A stretch of DNA of 64,000 nucleotides from WLWS01 sp965243105. GTDB taxonomy: Bacteria; Pseudomonadota; Gammaproteobacteria; Eutrophobiales; Eutrophobiaceae. The notes beneath the pieces are model-generated. The model saw only the letters and a list, made by a program, of their open reading frames with translations, was not told the DNA's origin and searched no databases. The DNA lies in NCBI GenBank assembly GCA_965243105.1, contig CBDEUC010000003.1, positions 1,426,001 through 1,490,000 of the forward strand. Reading direction: 5' to 3'. Made by a program: the position numbers and the translations under genes. This document shows, in pieces, positions 15,495-25,361 of this stretch; position 1 is the stretch's first letter; each line of letters starts with the position of its first letter.

Positions 15495-17660
15495 TCAGCT
15501 CGTAGATTGGAGTTGCGCGTATGCGAGTACTAACCATTTCGATCCTGCGTCCTCAAAATGCACCTGCACCCTGGCATGACTGCCGCTGCCTTCAAGGTTC
15601 AATACCACCCCTTCGCCAAAGCGCTTGTGCACCACTCGCTGCCCCAGAGAAAAATCCCCTTCTTCCTGCAGTATTTCTCCTTCCTGTTGAAACATCGCGG
15701 TATTCATAGCACCGCCGCCCAATCTTATTTCATTAATCAGCTCGCTCGGCACCTCCGTGAGAAAACGCGATGGCTGCGGATAATAATCGGAACCGTGCAT
15801 GCGACGATGCTGGGCAAAAGTCATGGTCAGCTTTTCCTTTGCGCGGGTTATGCCGACGTAACAAAGGCGTCGTTCTTCTTCAAGTTGCAGCAGGTCATCA
15901 CTGCTGCGCTGGTGAGGAAACAGCCCTTCCTCGAGACCAACGAGGAAAACCCGTGGAAATTCCAGGCCCTTGGCAGAATGCAGCGTCATCAGGTGTACGC
16001 AATCACTGTAGGCATCCGCCTGTGTATCGCCTGCTTCAAGTGCGGCGTGGGAAAGAAACGCTGGCAGAGGTTCGAGGTCTCCATGGGCATCTTCATTCAC
16101 CTCGAACTCGCTGGCTGCTGTGACAAGCTCTTCCATGTTCTCGATACGGGCTAGGCCCTTCTCGCCTTTTTCCTTGCGAAAATGTTCCACCAGTCCGCTT
16201 TGTTTCACAACCGTATCTACCGCTTCATCCAGGTTGAGCTGGCGAATGTCCTCACCCATTTGCTGCATCAGCAGGAGAAAAGCCTTAAGTGCATTGAGGG
16301 CCCGTGCAGACAGCGATTTTTGCTCAATGATATTGACCGCGGATTGCCACAGGGAAATGTTTTCCATTCGCGCAACCTGCCGAAGTTCTTCAAGGGTACG
16401 CTGACCGATGCCTCGCGTGGGAGTGTTGACGATACGCTCAAAGGACGCGTCATCATCCGGGTAAGTTGCAAGACGCAGGTAAGCCAGTGCGTCCTTGATC
16501 TCGGCACGTTCATAGAAACGCATTCCACCGTAAACGCGATAGGGAATGTTCGCCTGCATCAGCGCTTCTTCCAGTACACGAGACTGGGCACTGACGCGGT
16601 ACAACACGGCATTGTCGTTATATATTGATGTATCCTGCTTCGCTGCGCGTATGCATTCAACCACGTACCGTGCCTCGTCGTGCTCATTGTAGGCGGAATA
16701 CAGGTCGATCTTTTCTCCTTCTTCATCCTCGGTCCACAGTTCCTTACCGAGACGGGTATCGTTATTGGAAATCAGCGAGTTCGCAGCTTTTAAAATATTG
16801 CCACTGGAGCGATAGTTCTGCTCCAGCTTCATTAAATAGGTATTGGGTATATCACGCTGGAACTGCTGCATGTTTTCCACCCGGGCACCACGCCAGCCAT
16901 AAACAGACTGGTCATCATCACCCACTGCAAACAGCGCGCCGGTATCGCCCACTAAAAGTCTTAACCACGCATACTGCAGCGCATTGGTGTCCTGGAATTC
17001 GTCCACCAGCACGTGGCGAAACCGCTGCCGATAATTTTGCAGTATGCGCTCCTGGTCGCGGAAAAGTTCATGTGCCCGCAGTAAAAGCTCGGCAAAATCC
17101 ACCAGGCCACTGCGTGCACAGGTTTGTTCGTACACCTGGTAAATATGGATCATTTGCGCAAGGGTAGGGTCGCCGTTGTCGTCGAGATGCTGCGGTCGTA
17201 ATCCCTCATCCTTGCTACCGTTAATGAACCATTGCGTCTCCCGCGGCGGAAACTGCGACTCATCCAGCTGCATTGACCGAATAACCCGACGAATGGTGCG
17301 ATACTGGTCGTCACTATCCAGTATCTGGAAGTTCTCGCTAAGCCCGGCCTCCTGCCAGTGAGCACGCAACAATCGATGCGCAATGCCATGGAAAGTGCCG
17401 ACCCACATGCCACCAATCGGGCGCTGCAACAGGTTCTCTATGCGCGAGCGCATTTCCGCGGCGGCCTTGTTGGTAAATGTTACGGCGAGAATGCCAAAGG
17501 GACTGACTTCTCCAGTCTCTATGTACCAGGCAATACGGTGCACCAGTACACGGGTCTTGCCGCTGCCCGCACCTGCCAGTAACAGGATATTACCGGTAGG
17601 CGCAGCGACGGCGTCTCTTTGCGCTTCATTGAGGGAATCGAGTACAGAGGACACATCCAT
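15495..17660 (-). CDS. uvrD: DNA helicase II (UvrD)
   Basis: 721 residues. The start at 17660 (MDVSSVLDSLNEAQRDAV) matches UvrD; 66 further upstream codons in frame have no family similarity. Superfamily 1 helicase motifs are complete: Walker A GAGSGKT (about 30-36), motif II DEFQDTN, motif III DDDQSVYGWRGA, motif IV EQNYRS, and motifs V/VI in LMTLHSAKGLEFPRVFLVGLEEGLFPH and EEERRLCYVGITRA. A C-terminal Tudor-like element (GQRVVHKRFGEGVV) is present, as in E. coli UvrD. The enzyme unwinds DNA 3' to 5' in nucleotide excision and mismatch repair. No clear LexA box was seen in the upstream gap. Confidence 0.97.
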   Translation of the reverse strand: MDVSSVLDSLNEAQRDAVAAPTGNILLLAGAGSGKTRVLVHRIAWYIETGEVSPFGILAVTFTNKAAAEMRSRIENLLQRPIGGMWVGTFHGIAHRLLRAHWQEAGLSENFQILDSDDQYRTIRRVIRSMQLDESQFPPRETQWFINGSKDEGLRPQHLDDNGDPTLAQMIHIYQVYEQTCARSGLVDFAELLLRAHELFRDQERILQNYRQRFRHVLVDEFQDTNALQYAWLRLLVGDTGALFAVGDDDQSVYGWRGARVENMQQFQRDIPNTYLMKLEQNYRSSGNILKAANSLISNNDTRLGKELWTEDEEGEKIDLYSAYNEHDEARYVVECIRAAKQDTSIYNDNAVLYRVSAQSRVLEEALMQANIPYRVYGGMRFYERAEIKDALAYLRLATYPDDDASFERIVNTPTRGIGQRTLEELRQVARMENISLWQSAVNIIEQKSLSARALNALKAFLLLMQQMGEDIRQLNLDEAVDTVVKQSGLVEHFRKEKGEKGLARIENMEELVTAASEFEVNEDAHGDLEPLPAFLSHAALEAGDTQADAYSDCVHLMTLHSAKGLEFPRVFLVGLEEGLFPHQRSSDDLLQLEEERRLCYVGITRAKEKLTMTFAQHRRMHGSDYYPQPSRFLTEVPSELINEIRLGGGAMNTAMFQQEGEILQEEGDFSLGQRVVHKRFGEGVVLNLEGSGSHARVQVHFEDAGSKWLVLAYAQLQSTS

Positions 17661-17807
17661 TATCGCAATTCTATCAGAATGCAGGTTAAAGCTGTGCCGG
17701 AATGACAAGCAGATCACATTTGAAACAAGGTGCCGAGAGGATGGGAAGACAAACCCGGGCCCAAAGAATGCTAGAATAGCCCTTTTATCTCGGAGCAAGT
17801 ATTTAAA

Positions 17808-19139
17808 GTGGGACAGGACCTGACCGGCACTGATGAACTGGAGAACATCATCCAGCAAGTACTTGAAGGTGCCAAAAGAGAAGGAGCGACATCAGCTGAA
17901 GCTGATATTGCTGTAGGTGAAGGATTATCCGTGACGGTACGCATGGGAGAACTGGAAACCATCGAGCACCAGCGGGACAAGGGCCTTGGCGTCACCGTCT
18001 ACGCGGGGCAACGTAAGGGCAGTGCCAGCAGTACGGATTTCAGTCCGCGGGCAATTGAGGAAACTGTCAGGGCCGCATGCACCATTGCCAGGAACGCCAG
18101 CGAGGACCCCTGCGCAGGGTTGGTTGATGCCAGCTACCTCGCCAGGGAAATTCCGGATCTCGATCTTCATCATCACTGGAACATTGATGCCGAGAAAGCC
18201 ACCGAACTGGCCATAAGCTGTGAACGCCATGCCCTTGATTGTGATGACAGGATCACCAATGCCGACGGCACACTGGTGAATACCTATTCCGGACGACACG
18301 TATACGGAAATTCCCATGGCTTTATGGGTGGCTGGGACTGGTCCAACCATAGCGTGGACTGCACTGTCATCGCCGACCAGGGCGGTATGCAAAGGGACGG
18401 CTGGTACACCAAGTCCCGTTGTCCGGATGATCTCGAGGACACCAGGAGCGTTGGTGAAAATGCCGCGAGACGAACCGTAGCCCGCCTCGGCGCCAGGCAA
18501 CTAAGCACGCGACAATCACCGGTTATATTTGAAGCGCCGGTGGCAAGCGGTTTATTCAGTGCTTTTATCAGCGCAATTTCCGGTGGCTCCCTTTATCGCA
18601 AGGCCAGTTTTATGCTGGACAAGCTGGGTGAGCAGGTATTCGGTCCACATATTGATATTTATGAAGACCCCTTTTTACCCAGGGCAATGGGCAGCGCACC
18701 CTTTGACTCGGACGGCGCAGCGACAAATCGGCGCACTATTGTCGAGGCTGGGGTGCTGCAGGGCTACGTGCTAAGTGCCTACTCGGCACGCAAGCTGGGC
18801 ATGGAACCTACCGGAAACGCGGGCGGCGTCCATAACCTGTTTGTTAAGAACGGCGAACAGGACCTGGCCGAGCTGATGAAAAGCATGGATACGGGATTAC
18901 TTGTTACAGATATGATCGGATTTGGCGTTAACCAGGTAACCGGTGACTATTCCCGGGGCGCATCGGGTTTCTGGGTGGAAAATGGTGAGATCCAGTACCC
19001 GGTCGAGGAAATTACAGTGGCAGGAAACTTGCTGGACATGTATCAACAGATCGCAGGTATCTCAAGCGACGTGGATACCCGTGGCAATATCAGGACGGGT
19101 TCAGTCCTGCTTGAGAACATGACGGTGGCAGGGCAGTAG
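17808..19139 (+). CDS. pmbA: Metalloprotease PmbA/TldE
   Basis: 443 residues starting at a GTG at 17808, with GGAG about 13 bases upstream. Family blocks are present: EADIAVGEGLSVTVRMGELETIE near the start, GSASSTDFSPRAIEETV, and a C-terminal DMIGFGVNQVTGDYSRGASGFWVENGEIQYPVEEITVAGN stretch. PmbA (TldE) works with TldD in a heterodimer that degrades unfolded peptides, processes microcin B17-type precursors and affects the CcdA antitoxin. PmbA itself lacks the zinc motif carried by TldD; tldD is not in this window. Divergent from uvrD. Confidence 0.95.
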   Translation: MGQDLTGTDELENIIQQVLEGAKREGATSAEADIAVGEGLSVTVRMGELETIEHQRDKGLGVTVYAGQRKGSASSTDFSPRAIEETVRAACTIARNASEDPCAGLVDASYLAREIPDLDLHHHWNIDAEKATELAISCERHALDCDDRITNADGTLVNTYSGRHVYGNSHGFMGGWDWSNHSVDCTVIADQGGMQRDGWYTKSRCPDDLEDTRSVGENAARRTVARLGARQLSTRQSPVIFEAPVASGLFSAFISAISGGSLYRKASFMLDKLGEQVFGPHIDIYEDPFLPRAMGSAPFDSDGAATNRRTIVEAGVLQGYVLSAYSARKLGMEPTGNAGGVHNLFVKNGEQDLAELMKSMDTGLLVTDMIGFGVNQVTGDYSRGASGFWVENGEIQYPVEEITVAGNLLDMYQQIAGISSDVDTRGNIRTGSVLLENMTVAGQ

Positions 19140-19176
19140 GCGTATCGAAACCAAATAACACCAGGCAGCAGAACTC

Positions 19177-20130
19177 ATGAGTGCACCCGAGCAAAATTTT
19201 ATCACTGAACAAATCAATGGCAGGTTTGAGCAGCTTATAGCAACGGCCAACCAGGTCATTCTGGGCAAGGACAATACAATTCGCCTTGCAATCAGCTGTA
19301 TGCTGGCAGAAGGACACCTGCTCATCGAGGACCAGCCCGGCGTAGGCAAGACAACACTGGCAAATGTGCTTGCGCGTCTTTTTGGACTTGAACTTCAGCG
19401 CATTCAGTTCACCAGCGATCTTTTACCGGCGGATATACTTGGTGTGTCCGTTTATAACCGTGAAACGGAGTCTTTCAGCTTTCATGCCGGCCCGATATTT
19501 TCCCAGGTGGTGCTGGCAGACGAAGTTAACCGCGCCACGCCGAGGGCCCAGAGCGCGCTTCTTGAGGCCATGGAAGAGCACCAGGTCACTATAGAAGGGG
19601 AAACACGCGAATTGCCAAGCCCGTTTTTCGTCATTGCGACCCAGAACCCTTCCAACCAGGTTGGCACTTTTCCATTACCGGAGTCACAGCTGGACCGCTT
19701 TACCATGCGGCTGCAGCTTGGTTATCCCGATAACAGTGCCGAGCGCGAGCTACTCAAGGGCAGGGATCGACGGGAAATGCTGGATGAAATCTCACCACAA
19801 TTATCTGCCGATGACCTGCGTTCATTACAACAGGAAGTCAAGCAGGTGCGCGTGGCCGATCCACTGCTGGATTACCTGCAGAACCTGCTGGACTACAGTC
19901 GCAGCTGTGGCGAATACAGCAGTGGTCTTTCACCCCGCTCCGGTCTCGCCGCGTTGCACTGCGCCAGGTCCTGGGCCCTGCTGCATGACCGCGATCATGT
20001 GTTGCCGGAAGACATACAGGCTGTATTGCCCAGCGTTATCGGGCATCGTCTTCGCGGCCTGCAGGATGACTCTCTCGAGTCTGCCTCTACTCCAGCCGAA
20101 GATCTTATCTCCAGGGTGCCCATTCCCTGA
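19177..20130 (+). CDS. MoxR-family AAA+ ATPase
   Basis: 317 residues. Walker A is DQPGVGKTT (about 52-60), Walker B is VVLADEVNRATPRAQSALLEAMEE, and sensor and lid regions follow (VIATQNPSNQVGTFPLPESQLDRF). This is the MoxR Proper branch. In the common MoxR-DUF58-transglutaminase cluster the ATPase is thought to act as a chaperone that assembles or activates partner proteins. The stop overlaps the DUF58 start (TGATG, 20128-20132), indicating translational coupling. Confidence 0.93.
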   Translation: MSAPEQNFITEQINGRFEQLIATANQVILGKDNTIRLAISCMLAEGHLLIEDQPGVGKTTLANVLARLFGLELQRIQFTSDLLPADILGVSVYNRETESFSFHAGPIFSQVVLADEVNRATPRAQSALLEAMEEHQVTIEGETRELPSPFFVIATQNPSNQVGTFPLPESQLDRFTMRLQLGYPDNSAERELLKGRDRREMLDEISPQLSADDLRSLQQEVKQVRVADPLLDYLQNLLDYSRSCGEYSSGLSPRSGLAALHCARSWALLHDRDHVLPEDIQAVLPSVIGHRLRGLQDDSLESASTPAEDLISRVPIP

Positions 20131-21125
20131 TGTCTACAAGCATAGTCCTGGAAAGATTGCCTGAAACGCTGGGCAAGATTCCAGGTGCTGCATTGCCCAG
20201 GCGCAAGCGTGTTTATATTTTCATGACGCGTTTTGGTTTTATCTTTGGCGTGAACATGTTTGTCATGCTTATCGGCGCCATCAATTACACTAACAGCCTC
20301 GCCTATGCGCTGACTTTTTTCCTTGGCAGCCTGTTCCTGGTGAGCATGCTACATACCTACAGCAGCCTGCGTGGGCTGGTTATCACCGCCCTTCCACCCG
20401 GGCCGGTTTTCGCCGGCCAGGTAGCACGCTTTCCCCTGCGCATCGATAATCGCGTGGGAAAGATGCGACCGGCAATCCTGCTGCAGGCACGCAGTGGCAG
20501 GAAAAAAGGCATTTTTCGAAAATCTGTCTACGAAGGTGCAACGCTTGTGGATGTCATTGCAGAAAGTGTTCAAAGCGTTGACTTCTCTATACCTGCCAAC
20601 AGGCGCGGTTACCTGAAGCCGGGCAGGATCAAGATTTCCTGCACCTGGCCCCTTGGCTTGTTCGAGGCCTGGTCCTACCTTGAAATAGAACAGGCCTGCA
20701 TCGTGTATCCAGGGCCCGCAGGCACAGAACAATTGCCCCCGGCGACCCTGCTTGATGAAGAGGAAGCACTCACGGGCAAGGGTATCGGCACCGAGGATTT
20801 TATCGGCTTCAGGCAATACCAGGATGGAGATTCCATGCGGGCAGTAGACTGGAAAGCCTACGCGCGAGAGCGCGGACTGGTAAGCAAGCGATTTAGTGGC
20901 AGGGGAACAAAAAAGGTCCTGCTATCACTTGCTTCAACCGGCCCAGGCAACGAGCTCGAAAGTTCACTCTCACAGCTTTGTCGATGGGTGCTGGTAGCCG
21001 AGCAACAGGAACTTCGATACAGCCTTGAGTTGCCGGATAGCGATGCACCGGCACCGGGCAACGGTGAAGAACATTGCCGGCAGTGCCTGGAGTTGCTGGC
21101 AGGCTATGGACTGGAAAATGAATAA
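20130..21125 (+). CDS. DUF58 domain protein
   Basis: 331 residues with two N-terminal transmembrane helices (about 32-70) and a cytoplasmic DUF58 / von Willebrand A-like domain. The hallmark FRQYQDGDSMRAVDWKAYARERGLVSKRF lies at about residues 230-258. A later MIDAS-like region is degenerate. DUF58 proteins are encoded between a MoxR ATPase and a transglutaminase in many bacteria, and the complex is linked to envelope or stress functions. The gene overlaps both neighbours by a few bases. Confidence 0.9.
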   Translation: MSTSIVLERLPETLGKIPGAALPRRKRVYIFMTRFGFIFGVNMFVMLIGAINYTNSLAYALTFFLGSLFLVSMLHTYSSLRGLVITALPPGPVFAGQVARFPLRIDNRVGKMRPAILLQARSGRKKGIFRKSVYEGATLVDVIAESVQSVDFSIPANRRGYLKPGRIKISCTWPLGLFEAWSYLEIEQACIVYPGPAGTEQLPPATLLDEEEALTGKGIGTEDFIGFRQYQDGDSMRAVDWKAYARERGLVSKRFSGRGTKKVLLSLASTGPGNELESSLSQLCRWVLVAEQQELRYSLELPDSDAPAPGNGEEHCRQCLELLAGYGLENE

Positions 21126-23118
21126 GCTGCTGCTGTATCTCCAGCGAATTCGCCCGGAGCTTACCTGGTTCAGCGCCGCGTTAATGCTTGCCGTTGTGCC
21201 ACATGCCCTGAGACTTCCCGTCTGGATGCCGCTGCTGTTTTATGGGCTGGCTGCCTGGCGCCTCTACATGGATACCCAGGTAAACAGTCGTTTCGGCAGG
21301 AAGTCAATAGCCTTTCGCTATGGCAGGCAAATCGTGATGATCGTTATTGTTGTTGGCGTGATGAATAGCTATGGCACGCTCGTGGGGAGGGATGCGGGAG
21401 TAGCACTACTGGTATTGTTAGCGGGCATGAAGTTGCTTGAACTGAAAAGCGAACGTGATTACTACATTGCTTCATTTATTTGCATGTTCCTCGTGCTGAC
21501 AAATTTCCTTTACTCGCAAAACATCCTGTCGGCACTTTACATGCTTTGCTCTGTTGGCCTGGTTGTGACAGCGATGATAAGCCTGAATGACAGGAACTAT
21601 GGCACGAGCATCAGGCAGCGTACACGTCTTGCAGCCACCATGCTGCTTCAGTCCATACCGCTTTTGCTGCTGCTTTTTATCCTGTTTCCCCGTCTTGATG
21701 GTCCACTCTGGGGTTTGCCCAAAGATGCCCTGGCAGGCACTTCCGGCCTGGATGACCAGATGTCACCGGGGCAGATAAGCCAGCTTAGCCTGTCAAACAA
21801 GATTGCGTTTCGCGTGGAATTCCAGGGAGAGATCCCCGACAACACGGAGCTTTACTGGCGTGGGCCCGTGATGTGGTATAGCGATGGTGTGAAATGGGTC
21901 GGTGACAAGCGCAAGCGAGAGAAGGCGGAAATCGATTTTACCGGCAGGCCGTTTGATTACACGGTGACCATGGAAGCAACGGACCAGAACTGGCTTTACG
22001 GACTTGAAATGGTAGAACGCGCCCCACCCAGGTCGCGCATCACTGATGATCGACAAATCCGCACGAGATCAATCATACGAGCGCGCAAACGGTACCAGCT
22101 TCGCTCCTATGCTGATTTTACCCTGCAGGCGGTTGATGAGATCGAGCGAAGCATGGCCCTGCAACTACCGCAGGGATATCACCCCCGTGCACGCGAGCTG
22201 GCAAATTCGTGGCGAGACGAAGGCAAGAGCTCCCGCGAAATCGTTACCCAGGCACTGAGAATGTTTAACCGGGAAGACTTCTACTACACCCTTACTCCGC
22301 CGCTGTTGCTGGAAGATAGTGTTGACCAGTTCCTGTTTGAGACCAGGCAGGGGTTTTGCGAACACTATGCCGCGTCGTTTGTAATCCTCATGCGTGCAGC
22401 TGGCGTGCCGGCAAGGGTGGTTACCGGTTACCAGGGAGGTGAAATGAACCCGGTTGGCAATTACATGATCGTCCGTCAAAGAGATGCCCACGCCTGGTCA
22501 GAGGTGTGGTTTGAAGACCAGGGCTGGGTGCGTATTGATCCCACCGCAGCTGTGGCACCGGAAAGAATCAGGGACGGGATTGACAATGCCTTGCCTGACA
22601 GCCTGGTGGAGATACCCCTTGGCATCCAGAACGAAGTGGCGCTGGATATGTGGCGACGTTTCAGGTACCGCCTTGACGCTCTCAATAACCGCTGGAACCA
22701 GTGGGTGCTGGGTTATGACAATGATCGCCAGTCGCGGTTATTGAGCAAGATTGGCTTTGGCAACATGGACTGGCGTGGTATGACCACTTCCCTGCTAATC
22801 CTTGTTTCTGCATTTCTCGTTATCATTGCATGGTTATTGTTCCGACCCGGTGACAGGATGAAGGACAGGGCACGAATGCTGTATGATCTTTTTTGCAGCA
22901 AGCTTGCTGCCTGCGGGATTGAACGCGAAATAAACGAGGGACCAAGGGATTTTGCACAACGCGCTGCCCACACAAGACCGGATCTGCGGCAGGCCATTGA
23001 AGAAATAAGTCGCCTGTATATCAATATTCGCTATCGTGAAAGGGATGATTTACTGGATGAGTTCAAAATACTTGTCAGGGCCTTTAAGCCCGCTGCCACC
23101 CCGCGCCCGGCCTCATAA
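21118..23118 (+). CDS. TgpA-type transglutaminase, multipass membrane protein (DUF3488 / DUF4129)
   Basis: 666 residues from the ATG at 21118, which overlaps the DUF58 stop by eight bases; a longer in-frame ORF would run deep inside DUF58. About five or six N-terminal transmembrane helices (DUF3488, residues 15-200) precede a periplasmic transglutaminase-like core with the Cys-His-Asp triad: Cys414 in QGFCEHYAAS, His458 in DAHAWSEVW and an Asp in VRIDPTAAV. One more helix (about 555-580) leads to a cytoplasmic DUF4129 tail. The P. aeruginosa homologue TgpA is essential for viability; its substrate is not known to me. Last gene of the MoxR unit. Confidence 0.93.
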   Translation: MNKLLLYLQRIRPELTWFSAALMLAVVPHALRLPVWMPLLFYGLAAWRLYMDTQVNSRFGRKSIAFRYGRQIVMIVIVVGVMNSYGTLVGRDAGVALLVLLAGMKLLELKSERDYYIASFICMFLVLTNFLYSQNILSALYMLCSVGLVVTAMISLNDRNYGTSIRQRTRLAATMLLQSIPLLLLLFILFPRLDGPLWGLPKDALAGTSGLDDQMSPGQISQLSLSNKIAFRVEFQGEIPDNTELYWRGPVMWYSDGVKWVGDKRKREKAEIDFTGRPFDYTVTMEATDQNWLYGLEMVERAPPRSRITDDRQIRTRSIIRARKRYQLRSYADFTLQAVDEIERSMALQLPQGYHPRARELANSWRDEGKSSREIVTQALRMFNREDFYYTLTPPLLLEDSVDQFLFETRQGFCEHYAASFVILMRAAGVPARVVTGYQGGEMNPVGNYMIVRQRDAHAWSEVWFEDQGWVRIDPTAAVAPERIRDGIDNALPDSLVEIPLGIQNEVALDMWRRFRYRLDALNNRWNQWVLGYDNDRQSRLLSKIGFGNMDWRGMTTSLLILVSAFLVIIAWLLFRPGDRMKDRARMLYDLFCSKLAACGIEREINEGPRDFAQRAAHTRPDLRQAIEEISRLYINIRYRERDDLLDEFKILVRAFKPAATPRPAS

Positions 23119-23137
23119 GTAAACAATTACCAGTTTA

Positions 23138-24094
23138 ATGAACAAGCTCGAAGAATCTGATCTGCATTCCCTGTCAAGACAGGCGCTTTTTAAAGATATT
23201 GATCTGCATGGTCTGCAGGAATTTCTTGAGCACTGCGAACTAAGAGTCTTCAGGGAAAATGAAGTGCTGATCGAAAGCGGCGATGAACAGCACTTTCTTT
23301 ACATGATCATAGAAGGCAGCTTTCGCGTCCATCTACCGGTCGACATCAATGAACCTATCGCCACACTGGAGAGTGGGGAATGTATTGGTGAGATTGCCCT
23401 TATTGATCACCAGCCCGCCTCGGCAAGCGTCATCGCCGACACGGAGTCGCGCACTTTTGTCATCAGCCACACGGTGTTCTGGCAAATGCTGCAGCATAAT
23501 CACAGTATCGCACTAAACCTGTTGATGGTGCTCACGCGTCGTCTTCGCGAGGGACATTCTGTCATCACCCGTATCAGGGAAATGCTCAGTGAACATGAGT
23601 ACAACGCCACCGTGGATTCCCTCACCGGGCTCTATAATCGACGCTGGCTGGATAACATGCTGAACAGGATGGTATACCGGTGCCAGACCAGCGGCGTCGA
23701 CTTCAGCGTGCTCATGATCGACATTGATCACTTCAAGAATTTTAACGATGAGCACGGACATATCGCCGGGGATGCGGCTCTCAGGCACGTTTCACAAACG
23801 CTGCTGCAAAACCTTCGCCCCGAGGACCACCTGGCTCGCTACGGTGGCGAGGAATTGTTCGCCATGCTACCCGGGCAGGATACGAAGACTGCACTTGCTG
23901 TTTCAGAAAGACTGAGGGAAGCAGTGAGCCGCGCAGAAATACGTTTACGGGATGAGAAGCAACTGCCACCGGTCACCATATCGATTGGCGTGGCAAGTCT
24001 TGGCAGGGGTCAGCAACCGGCAGAGCTACTCAGCTCCGCAGACGAAGCTCTTTACCGGGCCAAGAACGCAGGGAGAAACAGGGTAAGCCAGTAA
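23138..24094 (+). CDS. Cyclic-nucleotide-binding-domain diguanylate cyclase
   Basis: 318 residues. The N-terminal 140 residues are a CRP-like cNMP-binding domain (LFKDIDLHGLQEFLEHCELRVF, ESGECIGEIALIDHQPASASVIA). A short helix leads to a GGDEF domain with active site GGEEL at about residue 236 and an I-site RPED five residues before it. The Leu replacing Phe in GGEEL is seen in active cyclases. The usual phosphate-binding Arg of cAMP sensors is not evident (the pocket reads SASVIA), so the ligand may not be cAMP. It begins 20 bases after tgpA and may be co-transcribed. Confidence 0.88.
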   Translation: MNKLEESDLHSLSRQALFKDIDLHGLQEFLEHCELRVFRENEVLIESGDEQHFLYMIIEGSFRVHLPVDINEPIATLESGECIGEIALIDHQPASASVIADTESRTFVISHTVFWQMLQHNHSIALNLLMVLTRRLREGHSVITRIREMLSEHEYNATVDSLTGLYNRRWLDNMLNRMVYRCQTSGVDFSVLMIDIDHFKNFNDEHGHIAGDAALRHVSQTLLQNLRPEDHLARYGGEELFAMLPGQDTKTALAVSERLREAVSRAEIRLRDEKQLPPVTISIGVASLGRGQQPAELLSSADEALYRAKNAGRNRVSQ

Positions 24095-24099
24095 ATCGG

Positions 24100-25221
24100 C
24101 TAGAGTTTCATTTCTCCCATGTGAACTTCGATATTTTCACGGGTAAAGACCAGCCTGGCCCTCGTGTTGGTTTGCTTGACGCGCTTGCCCTCTTCAACTT
24201 TTGGCTTGAACCTCCATGTCCTGGCAGCATCCATGGTTACCTTGTCAAACAACTTTTGCGGCAGCGACTCGATTATTTTTGCATTCTCAACACGGCCCGC
24301 GGTGCTGACATCGAATTCAAGCAACACCCAGCCCTGCGGCTTCTTGCCGTCCTTGAAAACAGGGTAGAGTGGCTGCATGACAAACAGCGGGCGTGACTTA
24401 CCTTCTTCATCCGGGTAATACTTGATCACGCGATCGGCATGAGTTGCAAAACGCTCATCGCGCATAGCGATAAATATCTTGGCCATTTTTGCGTGGGCAG
24501 AAAGCAGTACCGGGTCGTCTTCAACAAGGTTTACTTCATATATTTTCAGCGTTCGGTTGTAGTACTCTTCAGCCTTGGGAAACTCCTTCTTCAAAAGGTG
24601 GATATCTCCAAGCAGGGAAATGGTGCTCGCGGTGCCGAGCCCGTTCTTGCCGTATTTCTTTTCCAGGATTGCAAGCGCCTTTTCATAACTTTGCTGGGCT
24701 GCATCCATTTTCTCCGTCGCTGCATCGATACCACCCTGCTGAATTAACAAGCGCGCAATCTCCGGATCCTCGGGGCTCGTGTTCTTCGCGATGATTGCAA
24801 TCGCCTTGCTCAGGGAACGACGTGACTTATCCAGTTCATTCTTGCTGGCAAAAACTTTTGCCATGTCTTCATGCACGGTTATCAGGCTTGCATGGTCAGC
24901 ACCATGCATCTTTTCAACCTTGGCCTTGGCCGCCAGCAGGATGGGTTCGGCTTCCTTGATCTTGCGGATCATGATAAGGACATGGGCCAGGTTAATTTCC
25001 ATGATGGCGGTTTTTTCATGATCCGGCCCGAGTTCCTTCTTTGCCAGGTCAAGCGTCTTTTGCGCCAGCTCTGCGGCCCTTGCGTAGTTACCGCGTGCGA
25101 AAGCATTGTTGTAGGCCTTGTAGTTCTTGGTAAATTCGTTGGATATCTCGTCAGCACCCATTACCGGGAATTGAATTAACAGGCAGGCAAGAACAAAAAG
25201 ACAATTTCTTACTAAGTACAT
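24100..25221 (-). CDS. Exported TPR protein with a C-terminal TonB domain
   Basis: 373 residues. Signal peptide about 1-22. Residues 30-250 form about five tetratricopeptide repeats of the long kinesin-light-chain type (for instance YARAAELAQKTLDLAKKELGPDHEKTAIMEINLAHVL). Residues 280-373 are a TonB C-terminal domain: PLYPVFKDGKKPQGWVLLEFDVSTAGRVENAKIIESLP, then AARTWRFKP. Such fusions are common in Gammaproteobacteria and are not linked to ExbBD; their role is unknown. It converges with the cNMP-GGDEF gene with five bases between stops. Confidence 0.85.
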   Translation of the reverse strand: MYLVRNCLFVLACLLIQFPVMGADEISNEFTKNYKAYNNAFARGNYARAAELAQKTLDLAKKELGPDHEKTAIMEINLAHVLIMIRKIKEAEPILLAAKAKVEKMHGADHASLITVHEDMAKVFASKNELDKSRRSLSKAIAIIAKNTSPEDPEIARLLIQQGGIDAATEKMDAAQQSYEKALAILEKKYGKNGLGTASTISLLGDIHLLKKEFPKAEEYYNRTLKIYEVNLVEDDPVLLSAHAKMAKIFIAMRDERFATHADRVIKYYPDEEGKSRPLFVMQPLYPVFKDGKKPQGWVLLEFDVSTAGRVENAKIIESLPQKLFDKVTMDAARTWRFKPKVEEGKRVKQTNTRARLVFTRENIEVHMGEMKL

Positions 25222-25361
25222 TATTTCACCTTGAAAGCATGGAGTTTATTGACCCTGGCCGGGATCCGAACCGATTCATGGTTCCTGCACCAGGGAATGG
25301 TCGATTCTACTAAAAAAACCTTTCGCTATATAAGTAAATGACACGGTAAGCACAGGCAAGT

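Noticed and set aside
17661..17807. Possible LexA box upstream of uvrD
   Set aside because: CTGT-N8-GACA near 17690 does not keep the CTGT-N8-ACAG symmetry.
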